NCBI RefSeq assembly: GCF_027270315.1
Contig: NZ_CP114413.1
Location: 2,542,001 to 2,606,000, forward strand
Direction: 5' to 3'
Source: Streptomyces cinnabarinus
GTDB taxonomy: Bacteria; Actinomycetota; Actinomycetes; Streptomycetales; Streptomycetaceae
DNA length: 64,000 bases
Shown: piece by piece, positions 25,296 through 33,276 of the stretch
Position numbering within the stretch: the stretch's first letter is position 1
How the letters are laid out: every line of letters starts with the position of its first letter
Translations under genes and position numbers: made by a program
The notes under the pieces: generated by a model
The model's input: the letters and a program-made list of their open reading frames with translations, nothing else
Told to the model about the DNA's origin: nothing
Database searches by the model: none

Positions 25296-25540
25296 GCACC
25301 CCGGTCAACAGCTCGGCCCCTGCCTCGGCCGACGCCTCGATCATCATTTCGGTCAACGGCGAGCCCCGTCGCATCGAGCCGGGCACGGCGCTCGACACGC
25401 TCGTACGGTCCCTCACCGCGGCGCCCTCCGGAGTGGCCGCCGCCCTCAACGAAACCGTCGTCCCGCGCGGGCAGTGGTCGTCGACGTCCCTCAGCGAGGG
25501 GGACCGCGTCGAGGTCCTCACCGCCGTCCAAGGAGGCTGA
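25292..25540 (+). CDS. thiS: Sulfur carrier protein ThiS
   Basis: The protein (82 aa) is a ubiquitin-like carrier that delivers sulfur as a C-terminal thiocarboxylate. It ends in the required Gly-Gly, and the ISVNGEPRRIEPGTALDTLV pattern fits the fold. An N-terminal Ser/Ala-rich extension of about 15 residues is longer than usual for ThiS. It is translationally coupled to thiO and followed 3 bp later by thiG. The ThiF-type activating enzyme is not in this window. Confidence 0.94.
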   Translation: MSTPVNSSAPASADASIIISVNGEPRRIEPGTALDTLVRSLTAAPSGVAAALNETVVPRGQWSSTSLSEGDRVEVLTAVQGG

Positions 25541-25543
25541 CCC

Positions 25544-26338
25544 ATGGCCGACGATCCCTTTGTCCTCGGCGGCATGTCCTTCTCGTCCCGGCTGATCATG
25601 GGGACGGGCGGGGCGCCCAGCCTGGAGGTCCTGGAGCGGGCGCTGGTGACATCCGGCACGGAGCTGACGACGGTCGCGATGCGCCGGGTGGACGCCTCGG
25701 TGCACGGATCGGTCCTGTCCGTGCTGGACAAGCTCGGCATCCGGGTCCTGCCGAACACGGCGGGCTGCTTCACCGCCGGGGAGGCCGTCCTCACCGCCCG
25801 CCTCGCGCGGGAGGCCCTCGGCACCGATCTGGTCAAGCTGGAGGTCATCGCCGACGAGCGGACCCTGCTGCCGGACCCGATCGAGCTGCTGGACGCGGCG
25901 GAGATCCTCGTCGACGACGGCTTCACGGTGCTGCCGTACACCAACGACGACCCGGTGCTCGCGCGCAAGCTGGAGGACGTCGGGTGCGCGGCGATCATGC
26001 CGCTGGGCTCCCCGATCGGCTCCGGCCTCGGCATCCGCAACCCGCACAACTTCCAGCTGATCGTCGAGCACGCGCGCGTGCCGGTGATCCTGGACGCCGG
26101 TGCCGGTACGGCCTCGGACGCGGCGCTCGCGATGGAGCTGGGGTGCGCGGGTGTGATGCTCGCCTCGGCGGTGACGCGGGCGAAGGAGCCGGTGCTTATG
26201 GCCGACGCGATGCGGCACGCGGTGGAGGCGGGCCGCCTGGCCCACCGCGCGGGCCGCATCCCGCGCCGCCACTTCGCGGAGGCGTCCTCGCCGGTGACCG
26301 GAAGGGCGGTGCTGGATCCGGAGCGCCCCGCGTTCTGA
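25544..26338 (+). CDS. thiG: Thiazole synthase ThiG
   Basis: The protein (264 aa) condenses 1-deoxy-xylulose 5-phosphate, dehydroglycine and ThiS thiocarboxylate into the thiazole phosphate. It is a TIM barrel with the Schiff-base Lys in DLVKLEVI, plus SRLIMGTGG, PNTAGC, LPYTNDDP, MPLGSPIGSGLGI, DAGAGTASDAA and the final MLASAVTRAKEP. AAGGAGG precedes the ATG. With thiO and thiS it makes the thiazole branch as one riboswitch-controlled operon. Confidence 0.97.
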   Translation: MADDPFVLGGMSFSSRLIMGTGGAPSLEVLERALVTSGTELTTVAMRRVDASVHGSVLSVLDKLGIRVLPNTAGCFTAGEAVLTARLAREALGTDLVKLEVIADERTLLPDPIELLDAAEILVDDGFTVLPYTNDDPVLARKLEDVGCAAIMPLGSPIGSGLGIRNPHNFQLIVEHARVPVILDAGAGTASDAALAMELGCAGVMLASAVTRAKEPVLMADAMRHAVEAGRLAHRAGRIPRRHFAEASSPVTGRAVLDPERPAF

Positions 26339-26432
26339 TCGACCGTGGGTTGCGTCACAGGTCGGCTTCAGTACCGCCCCTGTTCCGGACTGAACGGCAG
26401 TCGTGTCAGTCGCTGCTCGTACACTCGCCTGC

Positions 26433-28373
26433 GTGGATACGACCCTTCAGGACCCGCTGGTCGGGCAGGTGCTCGACGGACGTTATCGCGTCGAGGCGCG
26501 GATCGCCGTCGGTGGGATGGCCACGGTCTACCGGGCCGTGGACACCCGGCTCGACCGTGTGCTCGCGCTGAAGGTGATGCACCCGGGACTCGCGGTCGAC
26601 GGCACCTTCGTGGAGCGGTTCATCCGGGAGGCGAAGTCGGTCGCCCGGCTCGCGCACCCCAACGTCGTGCAGGTCTTCGACCAGGGCACCGACGGGTCGT
26701 ATGTCTACCTCGCCATGGAGTACATCGCCGGCTGCACCCTTCGTGACGTGCTGCGCGACCGGGGCGCGCTCCAGCCGCGGGCCGCGCTGGACATCCTGGA
26801 GCCGGTGCTGGCCGCGCTCGGCGCCGCGCACCGGGCCGGTTTCGTGCACCGGGACATGAAGCCGGAGAACGTCCTCATAGGGGACGACGGCCGCGTCAAG
26901 GTCGCCGACTTCGGTCTGGTGCGGTCCGTGGACACGGTCACCAGCACCACCGGTGCCGTCCTCGGCACCGTCTCCTACCTCGCGCCGGAGCAGATCGACC
27001 AGCCCGGCGCCGCCGACGCCCGCGTCGACGTGTACGCGTGCGGTGTCGTCCTGTACGAGATGCTCACCGGCGAGAAGCCGCACGACGGCGACTCCCCCGC
27101 AATCGTGCTCTACAAGCATCTCCACGAGGACGTCCCGCCGCCCTCGGCCGTCGTGCCGGGAATGGCCTACGAGCTGGACGCCCTGGTCGCCTCCGCCACC
27201 GCCCGCACCCCGGACGTGCGTCCGCACGACGCGGTCGCCCTGCTCGCCGAGGCCCGCCGGGCCCGCGCCGCGCTCGGCCCGGACCAGCTGGACGCGCTGC
27301 CCCCGCAGGCCCTCTCCGGCGAGCACGACAACGCCGAGGACCGTACGAGCGTGATCCCGCGTTCGCTGACGGTGCCGCGCCCGCTGCCGGTGAACGAGGC
27401 CGAGGAGGGGCCGGACCGGTTCCACCGCACGAGCCGCTTCGAGACCCCGCCGCCACCGCCGCCCGCGCCCACCGGACGCCGGGGGTCCAGGCGCGGTCCG
27501 CTCGCCCTCGTCGTCGCCGTGCTGCTGGTGCTCGGTGTCGGAGCGGGCGTCTGGTACATCAACTCCGGCCAGTTCACCCGGGTCCCGGCGCTGCTGAGCC
27601 AGCCGGAGGCGAAGGCCGAGGACCGGCTGGAGGACGCCGGTCTGGAGGTCGGCAAGGTCGAGCGCGCCTTCAGTGACACCGTCAAGCGCGGCCAGGTCAT
27701 CAGCACCGACCCCGAGGTCGGCAGCCGGATCCGGCAGAACGACTCGGTGAACCTGGTCGTCTCCAAGGGCCCGGAGGTCGTGAAGGTCCCCGACCTGGAG
27801 GGCTACCGCCTGGACAAGGCGCGGGAACTGCTCACCGGCGCGGGCCTGGAACCGGGCATGGTGACCCGGGAGTTCAGCGACTCCGTCGCCCGGGGCTCGG
27901 TGATCTCCACCGACCCCACCGCCGGTACCGAGCGCCGCTCGGGCTCCGCCGTCGCGCTGGTCGTCAGCAAGGGCCGTCCGGTCGATGTCCCGGACGTCAC
28001 CGGCGAGAGCCTGGAGGACGCCAGGGCCGAGCTGGAGGAGGCCGGTCTGAAGGTGAAGGTCGCCGCCGAGCAGGTCACCTCCGCAGACTTCGACAAGGGC
28101 GCAGTCGCGGCGCAGTCGCCGGAGGCCGACAGCGAGGTCGTCGTCGGGGACACGGTGACGCTGACGCTGTCCAAGGGCCCCGAGATGGTCGAGGTCCCGG
28201 ACGTGGTCGGCGAGAAGGTCGACGACGCCAAGGCCGAGCTGGAGGCCGCGGGCTTCGAGGTCGACGAGGACCGCGGGCTGCTGGGTCTGTTCGGTGACAC
28301 CGTCGAGAGCCAGTCGGTGGACGGCGGCGACACCGCGCCCAAGGGCTCGACGATCACCATCGAGATCCGGTGA
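26433..28373 (+). CDS. PASTA-domain serine/threonine protein kinase
   Basis: The protein (646 aa) has a PknB-type kinase domain (about residues 10-275) with the glycine-rich loop IAVGGMATVY, catalytic HRDMKPENVL near residue 138, DFG and the APE-like YLAPEQ. A Pro-rich linker, one transmembrane segment (about 353-375) and four extracellular PASTA repeats to the C-terminus follow. PASTA repeats bind muropeptides, so it likely senses cell-wall state. The GTG at 26433 has TACACT 7 nt upstream (leaderless); an earlier GTG at 26403 would overlap the promoter. Confidence 0.95.
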   Translation: MDTTLQDPLVGQVLDGRYRVEARIAVGGMATVYRAVDTRLDRVLALKVMHPGLAVDGTFVERFIREAKSVARLAHPNVVQVFDQGTDGSYVYLAMEYIAGCTLRDVLRDRGALQPRAALDILEPVLAALGAAHRAGFVHRDMKPENVLIGDDGRVKVADFGLVRSVDTVTSTTGAVLGTVSYLAPEQIDQPGAADARVDVYACGVVLYEMLTGEKPHDGDSPAIVLYKHLHEDVPPPSAVVPGMAYELDALVASATARTPDVRPHDAVALLAEARRARAALGPDQLDALPPQALSGEHDNAEDRTSVIPRSLTVPRPLPVNEAEEGPDRFHRTSRFETPPPPPPAPTGRRGSRRGPLALVVAVLLVLGVGAGVWYINSGQFTRVPALLSQPEAKAEDRLEDAGLEVGKVERAFSDTVKRGQVISTDPEVGSRIRQNDSVNLVVSKGPEVVKVPDLEGYRLDKARELLTGAGLEPGMVTREFSDSVARGSVISTDPTAGTERRSGSAVALVVSKGRPVDVPDVTGESLEDARAELEEAGLKVKVAAEQVTSADFDKGAVAAQSPEADSEVVVGDTVTLTLSKGPEMVEVPDVVGEKVDDAKAELEAAGFEVDEDRGLLGLFGDTVESQSVDGGDTAPKGSTITIEIR

Positions 28374-29248
28374 CGGGACGCGAACCACGGATGAACCGCA
28401 ATCCCGTCGGCGGCCATGTCCCGGTGGCCGGCGGCCTGAACTCGGTCGGTCTGTCCTACGCCCGTGAGCTCAAGGCCGAGACCGTGCAGGTCTTCGTCGC
28501 CAATCCGCGCGGGTGGGCCACCCCGGTGGGCAGTCCGCGGCAGGACGAGGAGTTCCGCGCGGCCTGTGCGCAGGGGTCGATACCGGCGTACGTCCATGCC
28601 CCGTATCTGATCAACTTCGGCTCGCACACCGAGGCGACCGTGGAGCGGTCGGTGGAGTCGCTGCGGCACTCGCTGCGGCGGGGGCGGGAGATCGGCGCGC
28701 TGGGTGTGGTCGTGCACACGGGCAGCGCGACCGGCGGCCGGGACCGCTCGGTGGCGCTGAAGCAGGTGCGGGAGCACATGCTGCCGCTGCTGGACGAGCT
28801 GACCCATGACGACGACCCGTTCCTGCTGCTGGAGTCCACCGCGGGCCAGGGTTCCTCGATCTGCTCGCGCACCTGGGACTTCGGGCCGTACTTCGAGGCG
28901 CTGGACGCCCACCCCAAGCTCGGCGTCTGCCTGGACACCTGCCACATCTTCGCCGCCGGACACGATCTGACCGGCCCGCACGGTATGCACCAGACCCTGG
29001 ACCTGCTGGTGGAGACGGTCGGCGAGGGACGCCTGAAGCTGATCCACGCCAATGACTCCAAGGATGTGGTCGGCGCCCACAAGGACCGGCACGCCAATAT
29101 TGGCGCCGGACATATCGGCGAGGACCCGTTCCGGGCGCTGATGACCCACCCGGCCACCGAGGGCGTACCGCTGATCATCGAGACGCCCGGCGGCAAGGAA
29201 GGGCACGCGGCGGACGTGGAGCGGCTGAAGAAGCTCAGGGACGGCTAG
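28370..29248 (+). CDS. nfo: Deoxyribonuclease IV (AP endonuclease, Nfo family)
   Basis: This 292-aa zinc enzyme cuts DNA 5' to abasic sites in base excision repair. It has the AP2 family signatures: VHAPYLINFGS, VVVHTGSATG, LLLESTAGQGSSICS, GVCLDTCHIFAAGHD, LIHANDSKD, DRHANIGAGHIG and the terminal LIIETPGG. The likely GTG start overlaps the kinase stop (GTGA), with ATG 28391 (MNRNPVGGHV) as a shorter alternative. Coupling with a cell-wall kinase seems positional, not functional. Confidence 0.94.
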   Translation: MTGREPRMNRNPVGGHVPVAGGLNSVGLSYARELKAETVQVFVANPRGWATPVGSPRQDEEFRAACAQGSIPAYVHAPYLINFGSHTEATVERSVESLRHSLRRGREIGALGVVVHTGSATGGRDRSVALKQVREHMLPLLDELTHDDDPFLLLESTAGQGSSICSRTWDFGPYFEALDAHPKLGVCLDTCHIFAAGHDLTGPHGMHQTLDLLVETVGEGRLKLIHANDSKDVVGAHKDRHANIGAGHIGEDPFRALMTHPATEGVPLIIETPGGKEGHAADVERLKKLRDG

Positions 29249-29259
29249 GGCGTCAGACG

Positions 29260-29892
29260 TCAGAGCTCGGGGCCGTCCCCCGGCTCCTCCTGGTAGGAGT
29301 AGCGCTGTTCCTTCCAGGGGTCGCCGATGTTGTGGTAGCCGCGCTCCTCCCAGAAGCCGCGGCGGTCGGCGGTCATGTACTCCACACCGCGGACCCATTT
29401 GGGGCCCTTCCAGGCGTAGAGGTGGGGCACGACCAGGCGGAGCGGGAAGCCGTGTTCGGCGGTGAGCAGCTCGCCGTCCTTGTGGGTGGCGAAGATGGTG
29501 CGCTCGGCGGCGAAGTCCTCAAGGCGCAGATTCGAGCTGAAGCCGTACTCGGCCCACACCATCACATGGGTGACGGCCGGGGCGGGCGGGGCGATCTCCA
29601 GGATGGTCCGGGCGGGGATCCCGCCCCACTCGGCGCCCAGCATGCTGAACTTCGTGACGCAGTGCAGATCGGCCACGACGGAGGTGTACGGCAGGGCCGC
29701 GAACTCCTCGTGGTTCCAGCAGTGCTTCTCGCCGTCGGCGGTGGCGCCGAAGACCCTGAACTCCCAGCGCTCGGGGCGGAACTTGGGGACCGGCCCGTAG
29801 TGGGTGACCGGCCAGCCGCGCTGCAGGCGCTGCCCCGGCGGGAGCTCCGGCTGCACCGCTCCTCCAGATGCGCTCTCCACCGGCTGACCCAT
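29260..29892 (-). CDS. Sulfite-oxidase-like molybdopterin oxidoreductase
   Basis: The protein (210 aa) has an Oxidored_molyb (sulfite oxidase) fold: LHCVTKFS carries the Cys that would bind molybdenum, followed by W-x-G, VWAEYGFSSNLRLED and the MTADRRGFWEERGYH ending. There is no Tat signal, haem domain or dimerisation domain, so it is a short cytosolic form whose substrate is not known. The start at 29892 follows AGGA. It is convergent with the nfo gene, 11 bp apart, with no clear terminator. Confidence 0.9.
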   Translation of the reverse strand: MGQPVESASGGAVQPELPPGQRLQRGWPVTHYGPVPKFRPERWEFRVFGATADGEKHCWNHEEFAALPYTSVVADLHCVTKFSMLGAEWGGIPARTILEIAPPAPAVTHVMVWAEYGFSSNLRLEDFAAERTIFATHKDGELLTAEHGFPLRLVVPHLYAWKGPKWVRGVEYMTADRRGFWEERGYHNIGDPWKEQRYSYQEEPGDGPEL

Positions 29893-29965
29893 GTATCCAT
29901 CCTGACAGACCTGAGGCAGTGCCCTTGACCACCCGAGATCAATCCGGGCCAACCGGTCAAATAGC

Positions 29966-30002
29966 AGTAAGCATGCCCTTACTTAGTAAGTGAAGACTTA
30001 CT
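29966..30002. promoter_or_regulatory. Array of four alternating AGTAAG/CTTACT half-sites before bfr
   Basis: AGTAAG at 29966-29971 and 29985-29990 and CTTACT at 29978-29983 and 29997-30002 alternate, so each neighbouring pair forms an inverted repeat with spacers of 6, 1 and 6 bp. The central pair is a perfect 13-bp palindrome. It lies 77 bp upstream of bfr and differs from the DmdR iron box, so another regulator is likely. Confidence 0.6.
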
Positions 30003-30078
30003 GGACGATCTTCGTCACCGGTGCAAGGATGCGGCGCAACCTGCCAGTTCCCCCGTTCCCCTGGAAGGAGCCTCTGCG

Positions 30079-30555
30079 ATGCAGGGCGACCCCGAGGTCA
30101 TCGAATTCCTGAACGAGCAGCTCACCGGCGAGCTGACGGCGATCAACCAGTACTGGCTGCACTACCGGATCCAGGACAACAAGGGCTGGACCAAGCTCGC
30201 CAAGTACACGCGTGAAGAATCCATCGACGAGATGAAGCACGCGGACAAGATCACCGAGCGCATCCTCATGCTGGACGGCCTGCCGAACTACCAGCGGCTG
30301 TTCCACGTCCGCGTCGGCCAGACCGTCACCGAGATGTTCCAGGCGGACCGGCAGGTGGAGGTGGAGGCGATCGACCGCCTCAAGCGCGGGATCGAGGTGA
30401 TGCGCACCAAGGGCGACATCACGTCGGCGAACCTCTTCGAGTCCATCCTGGAGGACGAGGAGCACCACATCGACTACCTGGACACCCAGCTGGAGCTCAT
30501 CGACAAGCTCGGCGAGGCGCTCTACCTCGCGCAGCAGATCGAGCAGCCGAGCTAG
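30079..30555 (+). CDS. bfr: Bacterioferritin
   Basis: This 158-aa subunit forms the 24-mer iron-storage shell. All ferroxidase ligands are in place (Glu18, Glu51, His54, Glu94, Glu127, His130), and Met52 is the expected haem ligand. Length is exactly that of typical Bfr. GGAAGGAG precedes the ATG by 9 nt. Its partner bfd is convergent, with only 2 bp between the stop codons. The upstream half-site array (29966-30002) suggests specific regulation. Confidence 0.98.
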   Translation: MQGDPEVIEFLNEQLTGELTAINQYWLHYRIQDNKGWTKLAKYTREESIDEMKHADKITERILMLDGLPNYQRLFHVRVGQTVTEMFQADRQVEVEAIDRLKRGIEVMRTKGDITSANLFESILEDEEHHIDYLDTQLELIDKLGEALYLAQQIEQPS

Positions 30556-30557
30556 CG

Positions 30558-30794
30558 CTAGGCCACGTCCGCCAGGTCGGTCGACAGCTCGGTGAGCACC
30601 GGCTTGCCCTGGTCGGCCAGCTCACGGCGGGGGCACGCGCCCCGGCCCAGGATCGCCTGGATACGGCGTACGCACGACCCGCAGTCCGTGCCCGCCTTGC
30701 AGGACGACGCTATCTGGCGGGGAGTGCAGGCACCGTCGGCCGCGTGCTCCTTGACCTGCTGCTCGGTGATGCCGAAGCAACTGCAGACGTACAC
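30558..30794 (-). CDS. bfd: Bacterioferritin-associated ferredoxin
   Basis: The protein (78 aa) carries a [2Fe-2S] cluster and reduces bacterioferritin to release iron. The four ligands fall at Cys4, Cys6, Cys38 and Cys41, the same numbering as in E. coli Bfd. This supports the GTG at 30794, with GGGAGG 8 nt upstream, over the GTG at 30803. A 16/19 match to the DtxR-family iron box lies upstream, so it should be made when iron is scarce. Confidence 0.95.
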   Translation of the reverse strand: MYVCSCFGITEQQVKEHAADGACTPRQIASSCKAGTDCGSCVRRIQAILGRGACPRRELADQGKPVLTELSTDLADVA

Positions 30795-30835
30795 GCGGTT
30801 CACCTCCCGGACGGGGTCGATGTGCCATCCCCTTG

Positions 30836-30854
30836 ATCGGTGAGGCTAACCTAA
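30836..30854 (-). promoter_or_regulatory. DmdR/IdeR-type iron box over the bfd promoter
   Basis: The plus-strand sequence matches the 19-bp consensus TTAGGTTAGGCTAACCTAA at 16 positions; the half GGCTAACCTAA is perfect. It abuts a minus-strand -10 candidate (TAAGGT, 30859-30854). Iron-loaded DmdR would block transcription of bfd. Confidence 0.75.
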
Positions 30855-30889
30855 CCTTACCCGGCTCGCAGGAGTCATAAAAGTGGTGC

Positions 30890-30919
30890 GGGGCGCGGAT
30901 CGTATGTGATCCGCGCCCC
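30890..30919 (-). terminator. Hairpin terminator after the DAHP synthase gene
   Basis: A perfect 12-bp stem (GGGGCGCGGATC with its complement) and a 6-nt loop lie 30 bp after the stop codon. A short T-run (ACTTTTA) follows about 10 nt beyond the stem on the minus strand. Confidence 0.75.
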
Positions 30920-30948
30920 ACGTCACTCAGCTGTAACAGCCGAACCGG

Positions 30949-32301
30949 CTACTGGTCCCTGTACATCTCCGCGACCAGGAAGGCCAGGTCAAGGGACTGG
31001 CTGCGGTTCAGGCGGGGGTCGCAGGCCGTCTCGTAGCGCTGGTGCAGATCGTCGACGAAGATCTCGTCGCCGCCGCCCACGCACTCGGTGACATCGTCAC
31101 CGGTGAGCTCGACATGGATGCCGCCCGGGTGGGTGCCCAGCGACTTGTGGACCTCGAAGAAGCCCTTGACCTCGTCGAGCACGTCGTCGAAGCGGCGGGT
31201 CTTGTGGCCGGAGGCCGCCTCGAAGGTGTTGCCGTGCATCGGGTCGGTCACCCAGGCAACGGTCGCACCGGAGGCGGTGACCTTCTCGATCAGCTCGGGC
31301 AGCTTGTCGCGGACCTTGTCGGCGCCCATGCGGACGATGAAGGTCAGCCGGCCCGGCTCGCGGTCCGGGTCCAGACGCTCGATGTACTGGAGCGCCTCCT
31401 CGGCCGTCGTCGTCGGGCCGAGCTTGATGCCGATCGGGTTGCGGATCTTCGAGGCGAACTCGATGTGCGCGCCGTCCAGCTGCCGGGTGCGCTCACCGAT
31501 CCACACCATGTGCCCGGAGACGTCGTAGAGCTGGCCGGTGCGCGAGTCGACCCGCGTCAGGGCGGACTCGTAGTCGAGCAGCAGCGCCTCGTGGGAGGCG
31601 TAGAACTCGACGGTCTTGAACTCCTCCGGGTCGGCCCCGCAGGCGTGCATGAAGTTGAGCGCGTTGTCGATCTCGCGGGCGAGCTGCTCGTAGCGCTGGC
31701 CGGACGGGGACGACTTCACGAAGTCCTGGTTCCAGGCGTGCACCTGGCGCAGGTCGGCGTAACCGCCGGTGGTGAAGGCGCGCACCAGGTTGAGCGTGGA
31801 GGCGGAGGCGTTGTACATCCGCTTCAGGCGCTCGGGGTCCGGGATCCGGGCGGCCTCGTTGAAGTCGAAGCCGTTGACCGAGTCGCCGCGGTAGGTGGGC
31901 AGCGTGACGCCGTCGCGGGTCTCGGTGCCCTTGGAGCGCGGCTTGGAGTACTGGCCGGCGATCCGGCCGACCTTCACGACCGGCACCGAGGCGGCGTACG
32001 TCAGCACGGCGCCCATCTGGAGCAGGGTCTTGAGCTTGTTGCGGATGTGGTCGGCGGACACCGCGTCGAATGCCTCGGCGCAGTCGCCGCCCTGGAGGAG
32101 GAACGCCTCTCCCTTGGCGACGGCCGCCAACCGGGCGCGCAGCTGATCGCACTCGCCCGCGAAGACGAGCGGCGGATACGACTCGAGGTCCGCAACGACT
32201 GCGCGCAGAGCCTCGGTGTCGGGGTACTCGGGCTGCTGCGCCGCGGGCAGGTTTCGCCAGGTGTTGCCAGCGCTTGCGCTGGTCTTAGCGTTCACGGTCA
32301 C
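30949..32301 (-). CDS. aroH: Class II 3-deoxy-7-phosphoheptulonate (DAHP) synthase
   Basis: This 450-aa enzyme joins phosphoenolpyruvate and erythrose 4-phosphate at the entry of the shikimate pathway. Class II (plant/actinobacterial) motifs are visible: LLQGGDCAEAFDA, VGRIAGQYSKPRS, YRGDSVNGFD, YASHEALLLDYE, SGHMVWIGERTRQLDGAH, GIKLGPTT, WVTDPMHGNT and HPGGIHVELTG. TAATGT lies 7 nt before the GTG, so the message is probably leaderless and has no room for an attenuator. It lies near the trp-attenuated anthranilate synthase, its downstream pathway. Confidence 0.97.
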   Translation of the reverse strand: MTVNAKTSASAGNTWRNLPAAQQPEYPDTEALRAVVADLESYPPLVFAGECDQLRARLAAVAKGEAFLLQGGDCAEAFDAVSADHIRNKLKTLLQMGAVLTYAASVPVVKVGRIAGQYSKPRSKGTETRDGVTLPTYRGDSVNGFDFNEAARIPDPERLKRMYNASASTLNLVRAFTTGGYADLRQVHAWNQDFVKSSPSGQRYEQLAREIDNALNFMHACGADPEEFKTVEFYASHEALLLDYESALTRVDSRTGQLYDVSGHMVWIGERTRQLDGAHIEFASKIRNPIGIKLGPTTTAEEALQYIERLDPDREPGRLTFIVRMGADKVRDKLPELIEKVTASGATVAWVTDPMHGNTFEAASGHKTRRFDDVLDEVKGFFEVHKSLGTHPGGIHVELTGDDVTECVGGGDEIFVDDLHQRYETACDPRLNRSQSLDLAFLVAEMYRDQ

Positions 32302-32339
32302 GACGTCAACATTACGGGGTTGTGTCCGTGGTCCATTCC

Positions 32340-33224
32340 CTAGCTCACCAATTGAGACGCTCTGCCGCTCCGCAGAGCGAGCCGTCGATGGGTGCGGCGG
32401 AGCATGAGCCGGGCCATGAACGGGTGGGCGTGGCGGACCACCGACCAGTACAGACGCCCGCGTCCGTTGTGGATCCGGACCACTGATCCGAGGGTGACCG
32501 TGTGCCCCTCCTCGTCCACCAGGAGCGAGGCACGGAAGTCCAGATGTCCGGCGTCCTCACCCATCAGCAGCTCCCGCGCCGAGCCGGCGACGACCGGGGT
32601 GCCCCGCAGCACGCCCGCCCAGACCGCCGGGTCGGTCGGCATCCCGGGGCGCAGCTCCAGGGCGTAGGCGTCGGTGTAGTCGGACTCGGGGAAGGCGGCG
32701 TGCAGCAGGGCGGCGCCTTCGGGTACGGCGACGGCCCGCGGGCGGTCCCAGGTGAGCCGCTGGAGCAGGCGGACGTAGCGCCCGGGGCGGACCGGGGCGG
32801 GGAGTGAGCCGGTGGCGGCCAGCTCGGCGTTGTCGAACAGCTCCTCGATCACCGTGCCGTGCACGGCGCGCACCGCGAGCAGCCAGCCGAGGCGCTCGCC
32901 GAGCGGCTGGTCCTGCTCCAGCAGGTGCCGGATCCGGCAGCGGTCCGGGCCGAGCGGCTCGACGGACAGTTCGTGGAAGCCGGTGCCGGGCGGGTCGAAG
33001 GCGAAGCGGACCCGGCGGCCCGGCTCGTACTCGGCGACCGAGTAGCGCACCGGGCCGTGCCCTCCGGCGGCGCCGACGGACAGCGGCCGGTCGAAGCGGA
33101 CCGGGGCCCAGGCGGGGCTCGGGAACAGCGGGTCGTCCGGCGCGGCGAGCCGGTCCAGCAGGGCGCCGACCCGGTCGGCGGGCGCGGCCAGGACGCGGTC
33201 GTGGACGTTGCGTACAGTGCCCAT
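32340..33224 (-). CDS. DUF2867 domain protein
   Basis: The protein (294 aa) carries a START/SRPBCC-like DUF2867 domain (AGGHGPVRYSVAEYEPGRRVRFAF...CRIRHLLEQDQPLGERLGWLLAVRAVHGTVIEEL) over about residues 40-140. A second conserved half follows, with SDYTDAYALELRPGMP. Function is unknown. The ATG at 33224 has GGAGG 8 nt upstream. It is divergent from a TetR gene across two tandem operators, so the TetR most likely controls it. Confidence 0.82.
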   Translation of the reverse strand: MGTVRNVHDRVLAAPADRVGALLDRLAAPDDPLFPSPAWAPVRFDRPLSVGAAGGHGPVRYSVAEYEPGRRVRFAFDPPGTGFHELSVEPLGPDRCRIRHLLEQDQPLGERLGWLLAVRAVHGTVIEELFDNAELAATGSLPAPVRPGRYVRLLQRLTWDRPRAVAVPEGAALLHAAFPESDYTDAYALELRPGMPTDPAVWAGVLRGTPVVAGSARELLMGEDAGHLDFRASLLVDEEGHTVTLGSVVRIHNGRGRLYWSVVRHAHPFMARLMLRRTHRRLALRSGRASQLVS

Positions 33225-33234
33225 CGGAGCACCT

Positions 33235-33274
33235 CCATACGGTGGCGTATGGTCAACCGTACGGTACCGTATGG
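33235..33274. promoter_or_regulatory. Two tandem 18-bp operators between the DUF2867 and TetR genes
   Basis: Operator 1 (33235-33252) is CCATACG-gtgg-CGTATGG, a perfect inverted repeat. Operator 2 (33257-33274) is CCGTACGG-TA-CCGTATGG, one mismatch from perfect. Their centres are 22 bp apart, two helix turns. The second covers a -10-like TACCGT 6 nt before the TetR ATG at 33277. Confidence 0.75.
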
Positions 33275-33276
33275 TC

